In this document: in pieces, positions 23,665 to 32,113 of the stretch
Numbering within the stretch: the first letter of the stretch is position 1
How the letters are laid out: every line of letters begins with the position of its first letter
Assembly (NCBI GenBank): GCA_002083825.1
Contig: DAZV01000036.1
Span: forward strand, 167,934 to 204,045
Origin: Candidatus Sericytochromatia bacterium S15B-MN24 CBMW_12
Lineage (GTDB): Bacteria; Cyanobacteriota; Sericytochromatia; S15B-MN24; UBA4093
DNA: 36,112 nucleotides
Direction: 5' to 3'
Made by a program: the position numbers and the translations under genes
Notes under the pieces: generated by a model
Told to the model about the DNA's origin: nothing
The model's input: the letters and a program-made list of their open reading frames with translations, nothing else
The model's database searches: none

Positions 23665-24312
23665 GGCCTGAGCGAAGACCAGGGAAAGCTCCATGGCCTG
23701 GGCGGCGTCGATGATCATGCCCTTGAAATCGGCCTGTTGGAGGAAGAGCTCATCCAGTCGGACGCCCCTGAAGTCGGCCTGAGCCAGCTTGGTTCCGTTG
23801 AAATTGGCCCCCTTGAGGTCGGACCCTCTAAAACTGACTCCGCGGAGTTCGGCGCCGTAGAAGTCGGCATCTCGCAGGATGCAGTCCTCGAAGCGGCAAT
23901 CCCTCAAGGACGCATGACGAAACTGCGCGAGGTCGGCCTTGCAGCGGACGAAGCTGACGTCCTGAAAGCTGGCTTCCAGCGCCTTCAGACCGGTCAATCT
24001 CCCATCGAGAATCTCGACCCTTTCGAGGGTCGAGGGGGACCAGTTGGCATTCGAGAGGTCGGGCCTGAGGAGCCTGGCGTCCCGGATCCGGAGTCCCCTG
24101 AGAGTGGTACTCGAGAGGTTCGCGCGATCCAGAATCAAGGAATCGAAGGTGATCCCGGATCCCGACTTTCCCATCTGATTCCAGTCGCTCAGCGCGATCT
24201 CGGAGACATGGCGATCGTTTTTCAGGTCCTCGAGAAGCATGGGAGTGGGTAGCTCGCTTGGCAAATCGGGGGCGGCAATTTTCAGGATCAGTTTGGGACT
24301 CGGCGCGCTCAT
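23641..24312 (-). CDS. Pentapeptide-repeat protein
   Basis: A 223-residue protein. After about 50 ordinary residues it shows a run of A(D/N)LxX-type five-residue units, for example DRANLSSTTLRGL, DADFYGAELRGVSFRGSDL, KGANFNGTKLAQADFRGV. These would form a right-handed quadrilateral beta helix of six or more coils. There is no signal peptide. Such proteins range from DNA-gyrase protectors (Qnr/MfpA) to scaffolds, and nothing here shows gyrase protection. ATG 24312 has GAGG 8 bases upstream. Its last 24 bp overlap the end of the convergent histidine kinase gene. Confidence 0.88.
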   Translation of the reverse strand: MSAPSPKLILKIAAPDLPSELPTPMLLEDLKNDRHVSEIALSDWNQMGKSGSGITFDSLILDRANLSSTTLRGLRIRDARLLRPDLSNANWSPSTLERVEILDGRLTGLKALEASFQDVSFVRCKADLAQFRHASLRDCRFEDCILRDADFYGAELRGVSFRGSDLKGANFNGTKLAQADFRGVRLDELFLQQADFKGMIIDAAQAMELSLVFAQALGLQVID

Positions 24313-24341
24313 GGTAAAACCTCATCGTTGTCTACCTCCTC

Positions 24342-24371
24342 AGTTTGGCAAGCCGAGTCGTGGTTCGTCAA
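24342..24371 (-). promoter_or_regulatory. Possible promoter of the pentapeptide-repeat gene
   Basis: On the - strand, TTGACG (24371-24366) is followed after 18 bp by CAAACT (24347-24342). It lies back to back with the + strand promoter at 24381-24409. The -10 is a poor match. Confidence 0.33.
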
Positions 24372-24380
24372 GGCGCCCCC

Positions 24381-24409
24381 TTCAAGGTCGGGGGCTCAGG
24401 ACGTATAAT
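24381..24409 (+). promoter_or_regulatory. Promoter of the DUF4931 gene (leaderless)
   Basis: TTCAAG (24381-24386), a 17-bp spacer and a perfect -10 TATAAT (24404-24409) are present. Transcription should start at about 24416-24417, on the A of the ATG. Confidence 0.6.
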
Positions 24410-24416
24410 GATCGGG

Positions 24417-25184
24417 ATGAGAGAGCATTTGCGATTCAACATGCAGATCGGGAAGGATAAACCCTTCACCATCGGCAATCACAAGGTGGAGTGCCCGTTC
24501 TGCGATCGCAGCCGCCTGGTGGACATCCTCGAGGATCGTCATCCCATCCTCTACCTCAAGAACAAGTTTCCGGTCCTGGAGGACACTTACCAGACGGTCT
24601 TGATCGAGACCGACACCTGCGAGACGGAGCTGTCGGTCTACCCCCGTGAGCACCTGCATGCGGTCGTCGGGTTCGGCGTGGCGAAGTGGCTGGAGATGGC
24701 GCGCAGCGGCGAGTTCGCGTCGGTCGTCTTCTACAAGAACCACGGCCCGAACTCGGGGGGCAGCCTTCGTCATCCCCACATGCAGATCGTCGGTCTCAAC
24801 CGGGTCGACTACCGGAACAACGTCCGGGACCAGGATTTTCAGGGGCTGGTCATCGCTGCCGAGGACGGGGTGGAGTTCAACCTTTCCACGCATCCGCGCA
24901 TGGGCTTCACCGAGTTCAACGTGCTGCTTCGCGACCTGAGTCGGATCGACCGGATGGCGGAGTACATCCAGGTCGCCGCCCATTACGCCCTCCACCACTT
25001 CCACGCGACTTGCACCAGTTACAACCTCTTTTTCTACGAATGGGGCGGAGGGATAGCGGCCAAGCTGATTCCGCGCTTCATCGTGGGCCCGCTTTTCGTC
25101 GGCTTCTCGATTCCTCAAGTCACCAATCGCCTGGACGAGATCCGGGAGACACTCCAGGAGCGCTACTTCCGCGAGCAAGAGTGA
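24417..25184 (+). CDS. DUF4931 protein, GalT/HIT-like
   Basis: A 255-residue protein related to galactose-1-phosphate uridylyltransferase and the HIT superfamily. CPFCDRSRL near residue 23 resembles the GalT zinc site, and the NHGPNSGGSLRHPHMQIVGL stretch carries the HPHxQ nucleotidyl-transfer motif of GalT. DUF4931 members are known in Bacillus and other lineages; their substrate is not established, so sugar-1-phosphate nucleotidyl transfer is inference. ATG 24417 was chosen because MREHLRFNMQIGKDKP matches the usual start of the family; an ATG at 24408 lies inside the -10 box. No Shine-Dalgarno is seen, which fits a leaderless message. The glnS gene follows 101 bp later. Confidence 0.84.
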   Translation: MREHLRFNMQIGKDKPFTIGNHKVECPFCDRSRLVDILEDRHPILYLKNKFPVLEDTYQTVLIETDTCETELSVYPREHLHAVVGFGVAKWLEMARSGEFASVVFYKNHGPNSGGSLRHPHMQIVGLNRVDYRNNVRDQDFQGLVIAAEDGVEFNLSTHPRMGFTEFNVLLRDLSRIDRMAEYIQVAAHYALHHFHATCTSYNLFFYEWGGGIAAKLIPRFIVGPLFVGFSIPQVTNRLDEIRETLQERYFREQE

Positions 25185-25231
25185 CGCCGCGGCGACGGCA
25201 GGCCGGATGCCTGGTCTTGACGCGGTGATCG

Positions 25232-25240
25232 TGATAAATT
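25232..25240 (+). promoter_or_regulatory. Possible extended -10 for glnS
   Basis: TGATAAATT reads as an extended -10 (TG-A-TAAATT), 45 bases before the glnS ATG. A TTGACG at 25217-25222 is too close (12 bp) to act as its -35. Confidence 0.35.
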
Positions 25241-25285
25241 GGGGTGTTTCCTTCCATTCACTTCTTCCGCAAGGGGTTCGAGACC

Positions 25286-26980
25286 ATGGATACTGCACCC
25301 GCCGACGCGACGTCGCCCGCCGAAAAAGCCAACCTGGATTTCATCCGCGAGATCGTCGAGGACGACCTGAGAACGGGCAAGCACCAGACCATCGTCACGC
25401 GCTTTCCTCCCGAGCCGAACGGTTACCTTCACATCGGCCACGCCAAGTCGATTTGCCTGAACTTCGGCATCGCCCAGGAGTACGGCGGCCGCTGCCATCT
25501 GCGCTTCGACGACACCAACCCCACCAAGGAGGAGACCGAGTACGTCGACTCCATCCAGGAGGACGTGAAGTGGCTCGGCTTCGATTGGGGGGAAAACCTC
25601 TTCTACGCCTCGGACTACTACGAGAAGCTCTATGGCTTCGCCGTCGAGCTGATTTCCAAGGGTCTGGCCTACGTCGATAGCCTCAGCCCCGAGGACATGC
25701 GCGAGTACCGCGGCACCCCCACCGAGCCCGGCCGCAACAGCCCCTACCGCGATCGCTCCATCGCCGAGAACCTCGACCTCTTCAAGCGCATGCGCGAAGG
25801 CGAGTTCGCCGACGGCGCCCATATCCTCCGGGCCAAGATCGACATGGCCTCGCCCAACCTCACCATGCGCGACCCCGCGCTCTACCGGATCCGCCGCGCG
25901 CACCACCACCGTACCGGGGACGCCTGGCTCATCTACCCGATGTACGACTTCGCGCATCCCATCTCCGACGCCCTCGAAGGCATCACCCACTCCATCTGCA
26001 CCCTGGAGTTCGAGGATCATCGCCCCCTCTACGACTGGACGATCGCCAACATCACCATCGCCGCCCATCCCCGGCAAATCGAATTCGCCCGCCTCAACAT
26101 GACCTACACCGTCATGTCCAAGCGCAAGCTCCTCCAGCTCGTCAACGAGAACCTCGTCAGCGGCTGGGACGACCCTCGCATGCCGACCATCTCGGGCATG
26201 CGCCGCCGCGGCTACACCCCCAAGGCGCTGCGGGATTTCGCCGCCGCCATCGGCGTCACCAAGGCCAACGGCATCGTCGAGCTCTCCTTGCTCGAGCACT
26301 ATGTCCGCAATGACCTCAACTTCGTCGCCCCGCGCGTCATGGTCGTCAACCGCCCCCTGAAGGTCGTCATCACCAACTATCCCGAGGGCCAGGTCGAGCA
26401 CTTCGACGCCGAGAACAACCCCGAAGATCCCGCGGCGGGAACCCGCCAGGTCCCCTTCTCGCGCGAACTCTTCATCGAGCAGGACGACTTCCAGGAAGTC
26501 CCCCCCAACAAGAAGTACTTCCGCCTGGCCGTCGGCAGCGAGGTTCGCCTCAAGCACGCCTACTACCTCACCTGCCAGGAAGCCATCAAGGACGAAGCCG
26601 GAAACATCGTCGAGCTGCGCTGTACCTACGATCCCGAGAGCCGGGGAGGCGGCACTCCCGACGGCCGCATGGTGAAGGGAACCCTTCACTGGGTCTCGGC
26701 CGCCCACGCCATTCCCACCGAGATTCGCTTGTACGACACGCTCTTCTCGGTTTCCGAGCCGACCGGGGACTTCGCCACCGAGCTCAACCCGAACTCGGTC
26801 CAGATCCTCGCGGGTGCCATGGCAGAGCCCTCATTGGCGGAAGCCAAGGCCGGCGATCGCTTCCAGTTCCTTCGCATCGGCTACTTCTGCATGGATCCCG
26901 AGTCCAGGGGCGATCGCCTCGTCTTCAACCGCACCGCCACTCTCAAGGACACCTGGGCCAAGGTAGCAAAGCGCCAGTAG
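25286..26980 (+). CDS. glnS: Glutaminyl-tRNA synthetase
   Basis: A 564-residue class I aminoacyl-tRNA synthetase that charges tRNA-Gln with glutamine. The HIGH motif is in [15 protein letters not shown] and the KMSKS equivalent is TVMSKRKL. Other GlnRS-specific stretches include [31 protein letters not shown] and [10 protein letters not shown], which separate it from GluRS. The C-terminal anticodon-binding beta barrels are complete (to [12 protein letters not shown]). The length is normal for the bacterial enzyme. A dedicated GlnRS suggests the cell need not depend on the GatCAB transamidation route for Gln-tRNA. ATG 25286 has AAGGGG upstream. Codons end in C very consistently. Confidence 0.97.
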   Translation: MDTAPADATSPAEKANLDFIREIVEDDLRTGKHQTIVTRFPPEPNGYLHIGHAKSICLNFGIAQEYGGRCHLRFDDTNPTKEETEYVDSIQEDVKWLGFDWGENLFYASDYYEKLYGFAVELISKGLAYVDSLSPEDMREYRGTPTEPGRNSPYRDRSIAENLDLFKRMREGEFADGAHILRAKIDMASPNLTMRDPALYRIRRAHHHRTGDAWLIYPMYDFAHPISDALEGITHSICTLEFEDHRPLYDWTIANITIAAHPRQIEFARLNMTYTVMSKRKLLQLVNENLVSGWDDPRMPTISGMRRRGYTPKALRDFAAAIGVTKANGIVELSLLEHYVRNDLNFVAPRVMVVNRPLKVVITNYPEGQVEHFDAENNPEDPAAGTRQVPFSRELFIEQDDFQEVPPNKKYFRLAVGSEVRLKHAYYLTCQEAIKDEAGNIVELRCTYDPESRGGGTPDGRMVKGTLHWVSAAHAIPTEIRLYDTLFSVSEPTGDFATELNPNSVQILAGAMAEPSLAEAKAGDRFQFLRIGYFCMDPESRGDRLVFNRTATLKDTWAKVAKRQ

Positions 26981-27010
26981 CCCCGCCTTTTTCACCGAGG
27001 AGAATGCCCA

Positions 27011-29149
27011 GTGGCCGTCACGACCGAGCCCCCCGCCAATGACGAGGGCTTCAAGCCCTACGTCTCGCCCCATGAACAACCCCGCGAGCTGACCCTGCGG
27101 GCGGTGGCGCTCGGTGCCCTCCTGGGCATCGTCTTCGCCGCTTCCTCGGTCTACCTCGCGCTCAAGGTCGGCATGACCGTCAGCGCCAGCATCCCCATCG
27201 CGGTCCTCGCCATCACGGTCTTCAGGCTTTTCGGCCGTGCCAGCATCCTCGAGAACAACATCGTCCAGACCACCGGTTCGGCCGGCGAGTCGATCGCCGC
27301 CGGCGTGGCCTTCACCCTGCCGGCACTGCTCCTCATGGGGCAGGACCTCGAACTCGTTCGGGTGCTCATGGTGGCCCTCCTCGGCGGCCTGCTCGGCGTG
27401 CTCATGATGATCCCCCTGCGCCAAGGCTTGATCGTGCACGAACACGGCAAGCTCACCTACCCCGAAGGTACCGCTTGCGCCGACGTGTTGATCGTCGGCG
27501 AGGAACAGGGCACCAACGCCAGGACCGTCTTCACCGGCTTCTTCCTGGGAGCCCTCTACAAGCTTCTCAACGCCGGCACGCATCTCTGGAAGGAAGCTCC
27601 CGGCTGGATGATCCCCGGCTACAAGGGCGGCTCCATCGCCGCCGAGGTTTCCCCCGAACTGCTGGGAGTCGGCTACATCATCGGCCTGCGCACCGCCGCG
27701 ACCATGCTCGCGGGCGGCGTCCTGAGCTTCCTGATCCTGATACCCGCCGTCAAGATCTTCGGTTCGGGCCTCACGACTCCCATCTTCCCCGCAACCACCC
27801 TCATCGCCGACATGAGCCCCGCCGAGATTCGCAACGCCTACATCCTCTACATCGGAGCGGGCGCCGTCGCCACCGGCGGAATCATCAGCTTGATCCGCTC
27901 CTTCCCGACCATCGTTCGCGCCTTCCGGCGCGGCCTGGGCACCGTTCTCGAGTCCCGGAAGGAAGCGACGGAAACCGTCAAGGCTCCGCTGCGAACCGAT
28001 CGGGACCTCTCGATGAAGGTCGTGCTCTTCGGATGCCTGGCGATCGCCCTGGCCATCGCCTTCGCCCCCATCCTCCAGATTCACCCCGTCTCCGCCGTGT
28101 TGATCGTGCTCTTCAGCTTCTTCTTCGTCACGGTCTCGAGCCGGATCACCGGGGAAATCGGTTCCTCGTCCAATCCCGTCTCGGGAATGACCGTCGCGAC
28201 CCTCCTCATCACCTGCCTCCTCTTTCTGGCCATCGGCTGGACGGGCGTCGACTATCGCGCCATGGCCCTCTCGACCGCCGCCATCGTCTGCATCGCGGCG
28301 TCCACCGGCGGCACGACCAGCCAGGACCTGAAAACCGGCTTCCTCGTGGGCGCTACGCCGCGGGCCCAGCAGATTGGGATAAGCGTGGGGGTGGTGACGA
28401 GTGCTTTGGTCATCGGTTGGACCCTGCTCTTCCTCAACGACGCGTACACCACGGTGGTGCCGCGCGATTTCACGAACTTCAAGGCGGGCGTGGCCGTGGA
28501 CGCTCCGACCCAGACGGGGCCGGACGGCAAGTCCTATCAGGTTCACTACCAGCACGTCATCGAGGGTCAGGTACCGGTCGGGAAGTACCTGGTCGATGAT
28601 GCCGGCCAGATCGCTTACCTGGTCGATCCTGGCATCGGCGGGGTGGTGACCGAGGTGGACGGCAAGCCGGTCACCAAGCTCGACGCTCCCAAGGCACGGC
28701 TATTCAGCATGATCATCGATGGCATTCTGACCCAGCAGTTGCCCTGGGGCCTGGTATTGATTGGCGTCTTCCTCGCCCTGATGATGGAGCTGGTGGGGGT
28801 TTCGTCGCTGCCGTTCGCGGTCGGCGCCTACCTTCCCATCGCGACCTCGGTGCCTATCATGATCGGGGGTTTGATCCGGCATTGGGTCGATCGCCGCAGC
28901 AAGGCCTCGAGCCCAGAGTCGGCCGAGTTCGCGCCCGGGGTCCTGTTGTCTTCGGGGCTGATTGCGGGTGGCGCGCTCGCGGGGGTTCTCGTGGCGGGGC
29001 TGGCGGGAGCCAATGTCGATCGCTTCATGAACCTTGCCCCGTTCATGGGACCGCTCGCCGAGAGCGACGCGTTCGCGCTCTTGCCGTTCGCCGTGCTGGT
29101 CGCCGTGCTCTGGGGCACCGGACGTAAGCGATCGAAACCGTCTCAGTAG
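27011..29149 (+). CDS. OPT-family oligopeptide/metal-complex transporter
   Basis: A 712-residue inner-membrane protein with a dozen or more hydrophobic segments. OPT signatures include [19 protein letters not shown] near the N-terminus and [27 protein letters not shown] soluble loop of about 75 residues (about 490-565) contains [21 protein letters not shown], and hydrophobic segments resume with [21 protein letters not shown] proteins import small peptides or metal chelates by proton symport; the substrate is not readable. GTG 27011 was chosen because GAGGAG lies 8 bases upstream; an ATG at 27004 is out of frame. It starts 30 bp after glnS, so the two are probably co-transcribed. A terminator follows. 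Codon choice changes within the gene (see findings). Confidence 0.92.
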   Translation: MAVTTEPPANDEGFKPYVSPHEQPRELTLRAVALGALLGIVFAASSVYLALKVGMTVSASIPIAVLAITVFRLFGRASILENNIVQTTGSAGESIAAGVAFTLPALLLMGQDLELVRVLMVALLGGLLGVLMMIPLRQGLIVHEHGKLTYPEGTACADVLIVGEEQGTNARTVFTGFFLGALYKLLNAGTHLWKEAPGWMIPGYKGGSIAAEVSPELLGVGYIIGLRTAATMLAGGVLSFLILIPAVKIFGSGLTTPIFPATTLIADMSPAEIRNAYILYIGAGAVATGGIISLIRSFPTIVRAFRRGLGTVLESRKEATETVKAPLRTDRDLSMKVVLFGCLAIALAIAFAPILQIHPVSAVLIVLFSFFFVTVSSRITGEIGSSSNPVSGMTVATLLITCLLFLAIGWTGVDYRAMALSTAAIVCIAASTGGTTSQDLKTGFLVGATPRAQQIGISVGVVTSALVIGWTLLFLNDAYTTVVPRDFTNFKAGVAVDAPTQTGPDGKSYQVHYQHVIEGQVPVGKYLVDDAGQIAYLVDPGIGGVVTEVDGKPVTKLDAPKARLFSMIIDGILTQQLPWGLVLIGVFLALMMELVGVSSLPFAVGAYLPIATSVPIMIGGLIRHWVDRRSKASSPESAEFAPGVLLSSGLIAGGALAGVLVAGLAGANVDRFMNLAPFMGPLAESDAFALLPFAVLVAVLWGTGRKRSKPSQ

Positions 29150-29156
29150 TCGATTT

Positions 29157-29192
29157 CAGCCTGGGCTTTCGGCCCAGGCTGATTGCTTTCTT
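29157..29192 (+). terminator. Intrinsic terminator after the OPT transporter
   Basis: A 10-bp perfect GC-rich stem (29157-29166 with 29172-29181) with loop TTTCG is followed by ATTGCTTTCTT. It starts 7 bases past the stop codon. Confidence 0.85.
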
Positions 29193-29238
29193 GGGGCATG
29201 CGAGGGGCGGATTCCGGAGGGATCCAGTAGTTACTTCG

Positions 29239-29268
29239 CTGCCAAGACTGCTGCATGTTTGGTATGCA
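29239..29268 (+). promoter_or_regulatory. Possible promoter of the chemoreceptor gene
   Basis: CTGCCA (29239-29244), an 18-bp spacer and an extended -10 TGGTATGCA (29260-29268) are present. Twelve bases here (29254-29265, CATGTTTGGTAT) are identical to the dihydropyrimidinase promoter. Confidence 0.4.
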
Positions 29269-29330
29269 TGGGAGTCGAGCGGGCGCCCGTCCGACTCCGG
29301 AGTTCCGACATGTAGGAGGGTCCAAGACTC

Positions 29331-31433
29331 ATGATCGACCGTCTCGTCCGCACCGTCAATCGGTACCTCGCCGTCCGAATCGCGCTCTTCATCTTCATCG
29401 TCTTCGGGGTGTTCCTGACGGCTTTCAGCGCGCTCAGCATTCTGCTGTCCACCGCGAAGCTGGAGGAGACGGCCATCCAGAACGGCAAGGTCCTGGCGCG
29501 ACAAGGAGCTGCCATGACCCGCTACGTCTTCGAGACGGCGATTAGCAGCGGAAAGCTCAGTGAGACGGATCTCTTCGACACGGAGTACGCGGAGATCGCC
29601 GGAAGCGACCCCAAGCGCTACCATACGCGTTACGACGCCTTCACCGACGCCGCCCTGAAGTCGCTGCAGGACGTTTTCGTCGAGGATTCGGCTTTGGTCT
29701 TCGCGGTGGCCTCCGACCGGGGAGGCTACATCCCCACCCACCATTCGGCGGATCGCTCCAAGCGACGCTTCGACGATCCGGTGGGACTCGCTTCGGCTCA
29801 GAACACGCATGGGCAGCTGGTCCAGGACTACCGCCGAGATACCGGCGAGCGAATCTCCGACATCTCGAGCCCGATCGTCGTCAACGGGCGTCACTGGGGA
29901 GCGTTTCGGGTCGGGCTCTCCAAGGCGGAACTCGATCGTCATGCCCTCGCCGTTTGGGTCAGAACGGGACTCACGGGGACGCTGGTCATCCTCGTCGAGA
30001 GCTTGCTCATCGCGCTGATGCTGAGGGCCTCGCTTCGGCCGCTCGGCGAGATAGAGCGCGTGGTGGCGCGCATCGCGGATGGCGACCTGAATCAACGCAT
30101 CGAGGTGACGAGCCAGGACGAGGTGGGTCGCACCGCGAAGAGCCTCCAGGACATGGTGGGAAAGCTTCGCGGGATGGTCGACGGCGTTCGCGGCGCGGCG
30201 CAGGTGGTCGAGGGCAGCATCCTGAGGATCGGCAGCAGTGCGGGGGGGCTTTCGGCGAGTTCGCGGGCTCAGACGGGAATCGCGGAAGGGACGTCGCGCT
30301 CGATGCGGGACGTGGCCGCGAGCGTCACGCAGGTTGCCAGGCATGCGGAAGTGCTGGCGGGGAACGTGGAAGTGACCTCGGCGGCCATCGAGGAGATGGC
30401 CGCGAGCGTTCGTCAGGTCGCCGAGAACGCCGATACCCTGGGATCCACCATGGACGAGACCTCGGCAGCCATCGAGGAGATGGCCAGCAGCATCCAGCAG
30501 GTATCGCTGAACGTCGCGGAGACCAACCGCGTTTCCGGAGTGGCGGCAGAGGCCGCGCATGAGGGGCGGGTTTCCGTCGATCAGACCATGCGGGGCATGC
30601 AGCGCATCGACCAGACCATGCGCGAGGTGATCGAGGCCATCCACCGTCTGGGCAAGAGTTCCGCGGAGATAGGCTCGATCATCGCGGTCATCGAGGAAAT
30701 TGCCGATCAGACCAATCTGCTGGCGCTGAACGCGGCCATCGAGGCCGCGCGGGCGGGCGATGCCGGTAGAGGGTTCGCCGTGGTCGCGGACGAGGTTCGC
30801 AAGCTCGCCGTACGTTCGGCGCGGGCCTCCGGGGAAATCGCCGCGCTCATCCAGGGGATACAGACGGAGGCGTCGCAGGCGATCGCCTCCACCCAGGAGG
30901 GCGACACCGCCATTCGACAAGGCACCGGACTCGCCGAAAAGGCGGGACAATCCCTGATGGCCATCGTCACTTCCGTCGACAAGGCCAGCGAGCTGATGGC
31001 GCAGGTGACGCTGGCGACGCAGGAACAGGCCAAGGCGGCCGGTCAGATCACTCAGGCCGTCCGGCACATGTCCACGCTTTCCATGCAGATGACCCAGGCG
31101 ACGCGGGAAGAGGCCAATGCGGCGGGGCAGATCATCGAGGCCGTCGAGACCATGAACGACATGACCCAGCAGGTGACGGTGGCGACGGCCAGCCAGCGCG
31201 CGGAATGCGAGCGCACGGTCCAGGCCTCCGAGGAGAGCTTGGGGGCGAGCAGGGAGACGTCAGGAGCGAGCCAGCTCATCGCCCGGGAGGTCGATGACGT
31301 CCAGCAGCAAGTGAAGGCCCTGATGGCCTCGATAGCCCATTTCCAGGGCGGTGCGGCTGACGGCTCGGCTGCCCCAGGGGCGCGGGAGCTCCGAATCAGA
31401 GTCGCCTCGCAGCGGAACCCCGCTCAGGGGTAG
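29331..31433 (+). CDS. Methyl-accepting chemotaxis protein
   Basis: A 700-residue transmembrane chemoreceptor. Transmembrane helix 1 is at about 16-40. A periplasmic sensor of about 165 residues (Cache-like; it ends [19 protein letters not shown]) leads to helix 2 at about 208-232. HAMP ([19 protein letters not shown]) and a long coiled-coil signalling domain follow, with the hairpin tip [20 protein letters not shown] near residue 458. No C-terminal CheR-docking pentapeptide is seen; the end is NPAQG. The ligand is unknown. ATG 29331 follows AGGAGGG at 10 bases. CheV lies 3 kb away; no cheA or cheY is in the window. Confidence 0.95.
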   Translation: MIDRLVRTVNRYLAVRIALFIFIVFGVFLTAFSALSILLSTAKLEETAIQNGKVLARQGAAMTRYVFETAISSGKLSETDLFDTEYAEIAGSDPKRYHTRYDAFTDAALKSLQDVFVEDSALVFAVASDRGGYIPTHHSADRSKRRFDDPVGLASAQNTHGQLVQDYRRDTGERISDISSPIVVNGRHWGAFRVGLSKAELDRHALAVWVRTGLTGTLVILVESLLIALMLRASLRPLGEIERVVARIADGDLNQRIEVTSQDEVGRTAKSLQDMVGKLRGMVDGVRGAAQVVEGSILRIGSSAGGLSASSRAQTGIAEGTSRSMRDVAASVTQVARHAEVLAGNVEVTSAAIEEMAASVRQVAENADTLGSTMDETSAAIEEMASSIQQVSLNVAETNRVSGVAAEAAHEGRVSVDQTMRGMQRIDQTMREVIEAIHRLGKSSAEIGSIIAVIEEIADQTNLLALNAAIEAARAGDAGRGFAVVADEVRKLAVRSARASGEIAALIQGIQTEASQAIASTQEGDTAIRQGTGLAEKAGQSLMAIVTSVDKASELMAQVTLATQEQAKAAGQITQAVRHMSTLSMQMTQATREEANAAGQIIEAVETMNDMTQQVTVATASQRAECERTVQASEESLGASRETSGASQLIAREVDDVQQQVKALMASIAHFQGGAADGSAAPGARELRIRVASQRNPAQG

Positions 31434-31440
31434 AGGGGAC

Positions 31441-31469
31441 TTGCCAGGATATACCGTTCGGTATATCCT
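31441..31469 (+). promoter_or_regulatory. Promoter of tetR (leaderless)
   Basis: A -35 TTGCCA (31441-31446), a 17-bp spacer and -10 TATCCT (31464-31469) are present. The expected start, seven bases on, is 31476, the A of the tetR ATG. Confidence 0.6.
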
Positions 31470-31471
31470 GG
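31444..31471. promoter_or_regulatory. TetR operator O1, 28-bp palindrome
   Basis: CCAGGATATACC, GTTC, GGTATATCCTGG: two perfect 12-bp arms around a 4-base centre. It covers the region from the -35 to the -10 and ends four bases before the ATG, so a bound repressor would block its own promoter. The core TATACC-N4-GGTA recurs at 32067-32080. Confidence 0.88.
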
Positions 31472-31475
31472 TGGC

Positions 31476-32051
31476 ATGACGACGCCCGATAACCGACAAC
31501 GGCTGCTTCGCGTGGCCCTTCGCCTTTTCGCCTCGCGCGGCTACGACGCCACGGGAGTGCAGGACGTCGTCGTCGAGGCGGGGGTGACCAAGCCCACGCT
31601 TTACCACTATTTCGGCAGCAAGGCGGGTTTGCTGGATGCGCTGTTTCGAGAGACCTCCCGGGAATACCTGGAGGCGTTCGAGGAGGCGGCGACCTACGAG
31701 GGCGATCTGCCCCGCAACCTGAGTCGCCTCATGGCCGCGACCCTCGCATTCGCGGGCCGTCGGCCGGAGTTCTATCGCTTTCAGCTCATGGTGGGAGTCC
31801 TGCCGCCGGCGCATGACGCGCGGCGCGTGGCCGCTCCGTACTTCGAGCGGCAAGTACGCGCGCTCGAAACCATGTTCCGGGAGGCGACGCGGGATCATGG
31901 CAACATGGCGGGACGCCACCAGCGCTACGCCTTGACCTACCTCGGGCACCTCAACAGCTGCGCCGTGCTGGTCTTGAACGGCATGCAGGAGGATGGCGAT
32001 CGCCTCCGGCACGAGGCCATGCATCAGTTTAGCCACGGGATCTACTCGTGA
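31476..32051 (+). CDS. TetR-family transcriptional regulator
   Basis: A 191-residue repressor-type regulator. The N-terminal helix-turn-helix (about 10-55) has the TetR signature: LRVALRLFASRGYDATGVQDVV, then AGVTKPTLYHYFGSKAGLLDAL. The C-terminal domain is all helical and has no recognised ligand motif. There is no Shine-Dalgarno at the ATG, and the predicted transcription start coincides with it. A perfect palindrome lies directly upstream and a related site lies between this gene and the amylase gene, 62 bp downstream. Autorepression plus control of the amylase is the likely circuit (inference); a maltodextrin or other small effector is possible but not shown. Confidence 0.92.
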   Translation: MTTPDNRQRLLRVALRLFASRGYDATGVQDVVVEAGVTKPTLYHYFGSKAGLLDALFRETSREYLEAFEEAATYEGDLPRNLSRLMAATLAFAGRRPEFYRFQLMVGVLPPAHDARRVAAPYFERQVRALETMFREATRDHGNMAGRHQRYALTYLGHLNSCAVLVLNGMQEDGDRLRHEAMHQFSHGIYS

Positions 32052-32066
32052 TTTTTTTGCCCCCGC

Positions 32067-32080
32067 TATACCGACCGGTA
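32067..32080. promoter_or_regulatory. TetR operator O2 upstream of the amylase gene
   Basis: TATACC-GACC-GGTA has the same half-sites and 4-base spacing as O1, though the outer part of the right arm differs (GGTAGG against GGTATA). It lies 16 bases past the tetR stop and 34 bases before the amylase ATG. A TTGCCC at 32057-32062 may be a -35, but its -10 is unclear. Confidence 0.68.
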
Positions 32081-32113
32081 GGTATTACCACGAGACCACT
32101 CAAGGAGAACGTC

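Noticed and set aside
25217..25240. TTGACG...GATAAA as a standard glnS promoter
   Set aside because: The boxes are only about 10-12 bp apart, too close for a sigma-70 promoter.
25163..26707. Open frame of 514 codons on the - strand
   Set aside because: It is antisense to glnS, with a repetitive Gly/Val/Asp/Glu composition typical of a shadow frame.
26831..28555. Open frame of 574 codons on the - strand
   Set aside because: It is antisense to glnS and the OPT transporter, low complexity (Gly/Asp/Glu/His-rich), and has no ribosome-binding site or family match.
29224..29238. GTAGTTACT near the chemoreceptor, compared with GTAGTAACTAC at 33478 and AAGTTACGTAG before cheV
   Set aside because: The spacing to the -10 boxes differs in each case and the match is short, so a shared chemotaxis regulator site is not supported.
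29043..31067. Open frame of 674 codons on the - strand
   Set aside because: It is antisense to the chemoreceptor and mirrors its coiled-coil codon pattern.
32082..32092. GTATTACCACG shared with 35520-35530
   Set aside because: The 11 bases lie at unrelated positions relative to gene starts, on opposite functional strands, so this is probably chance.
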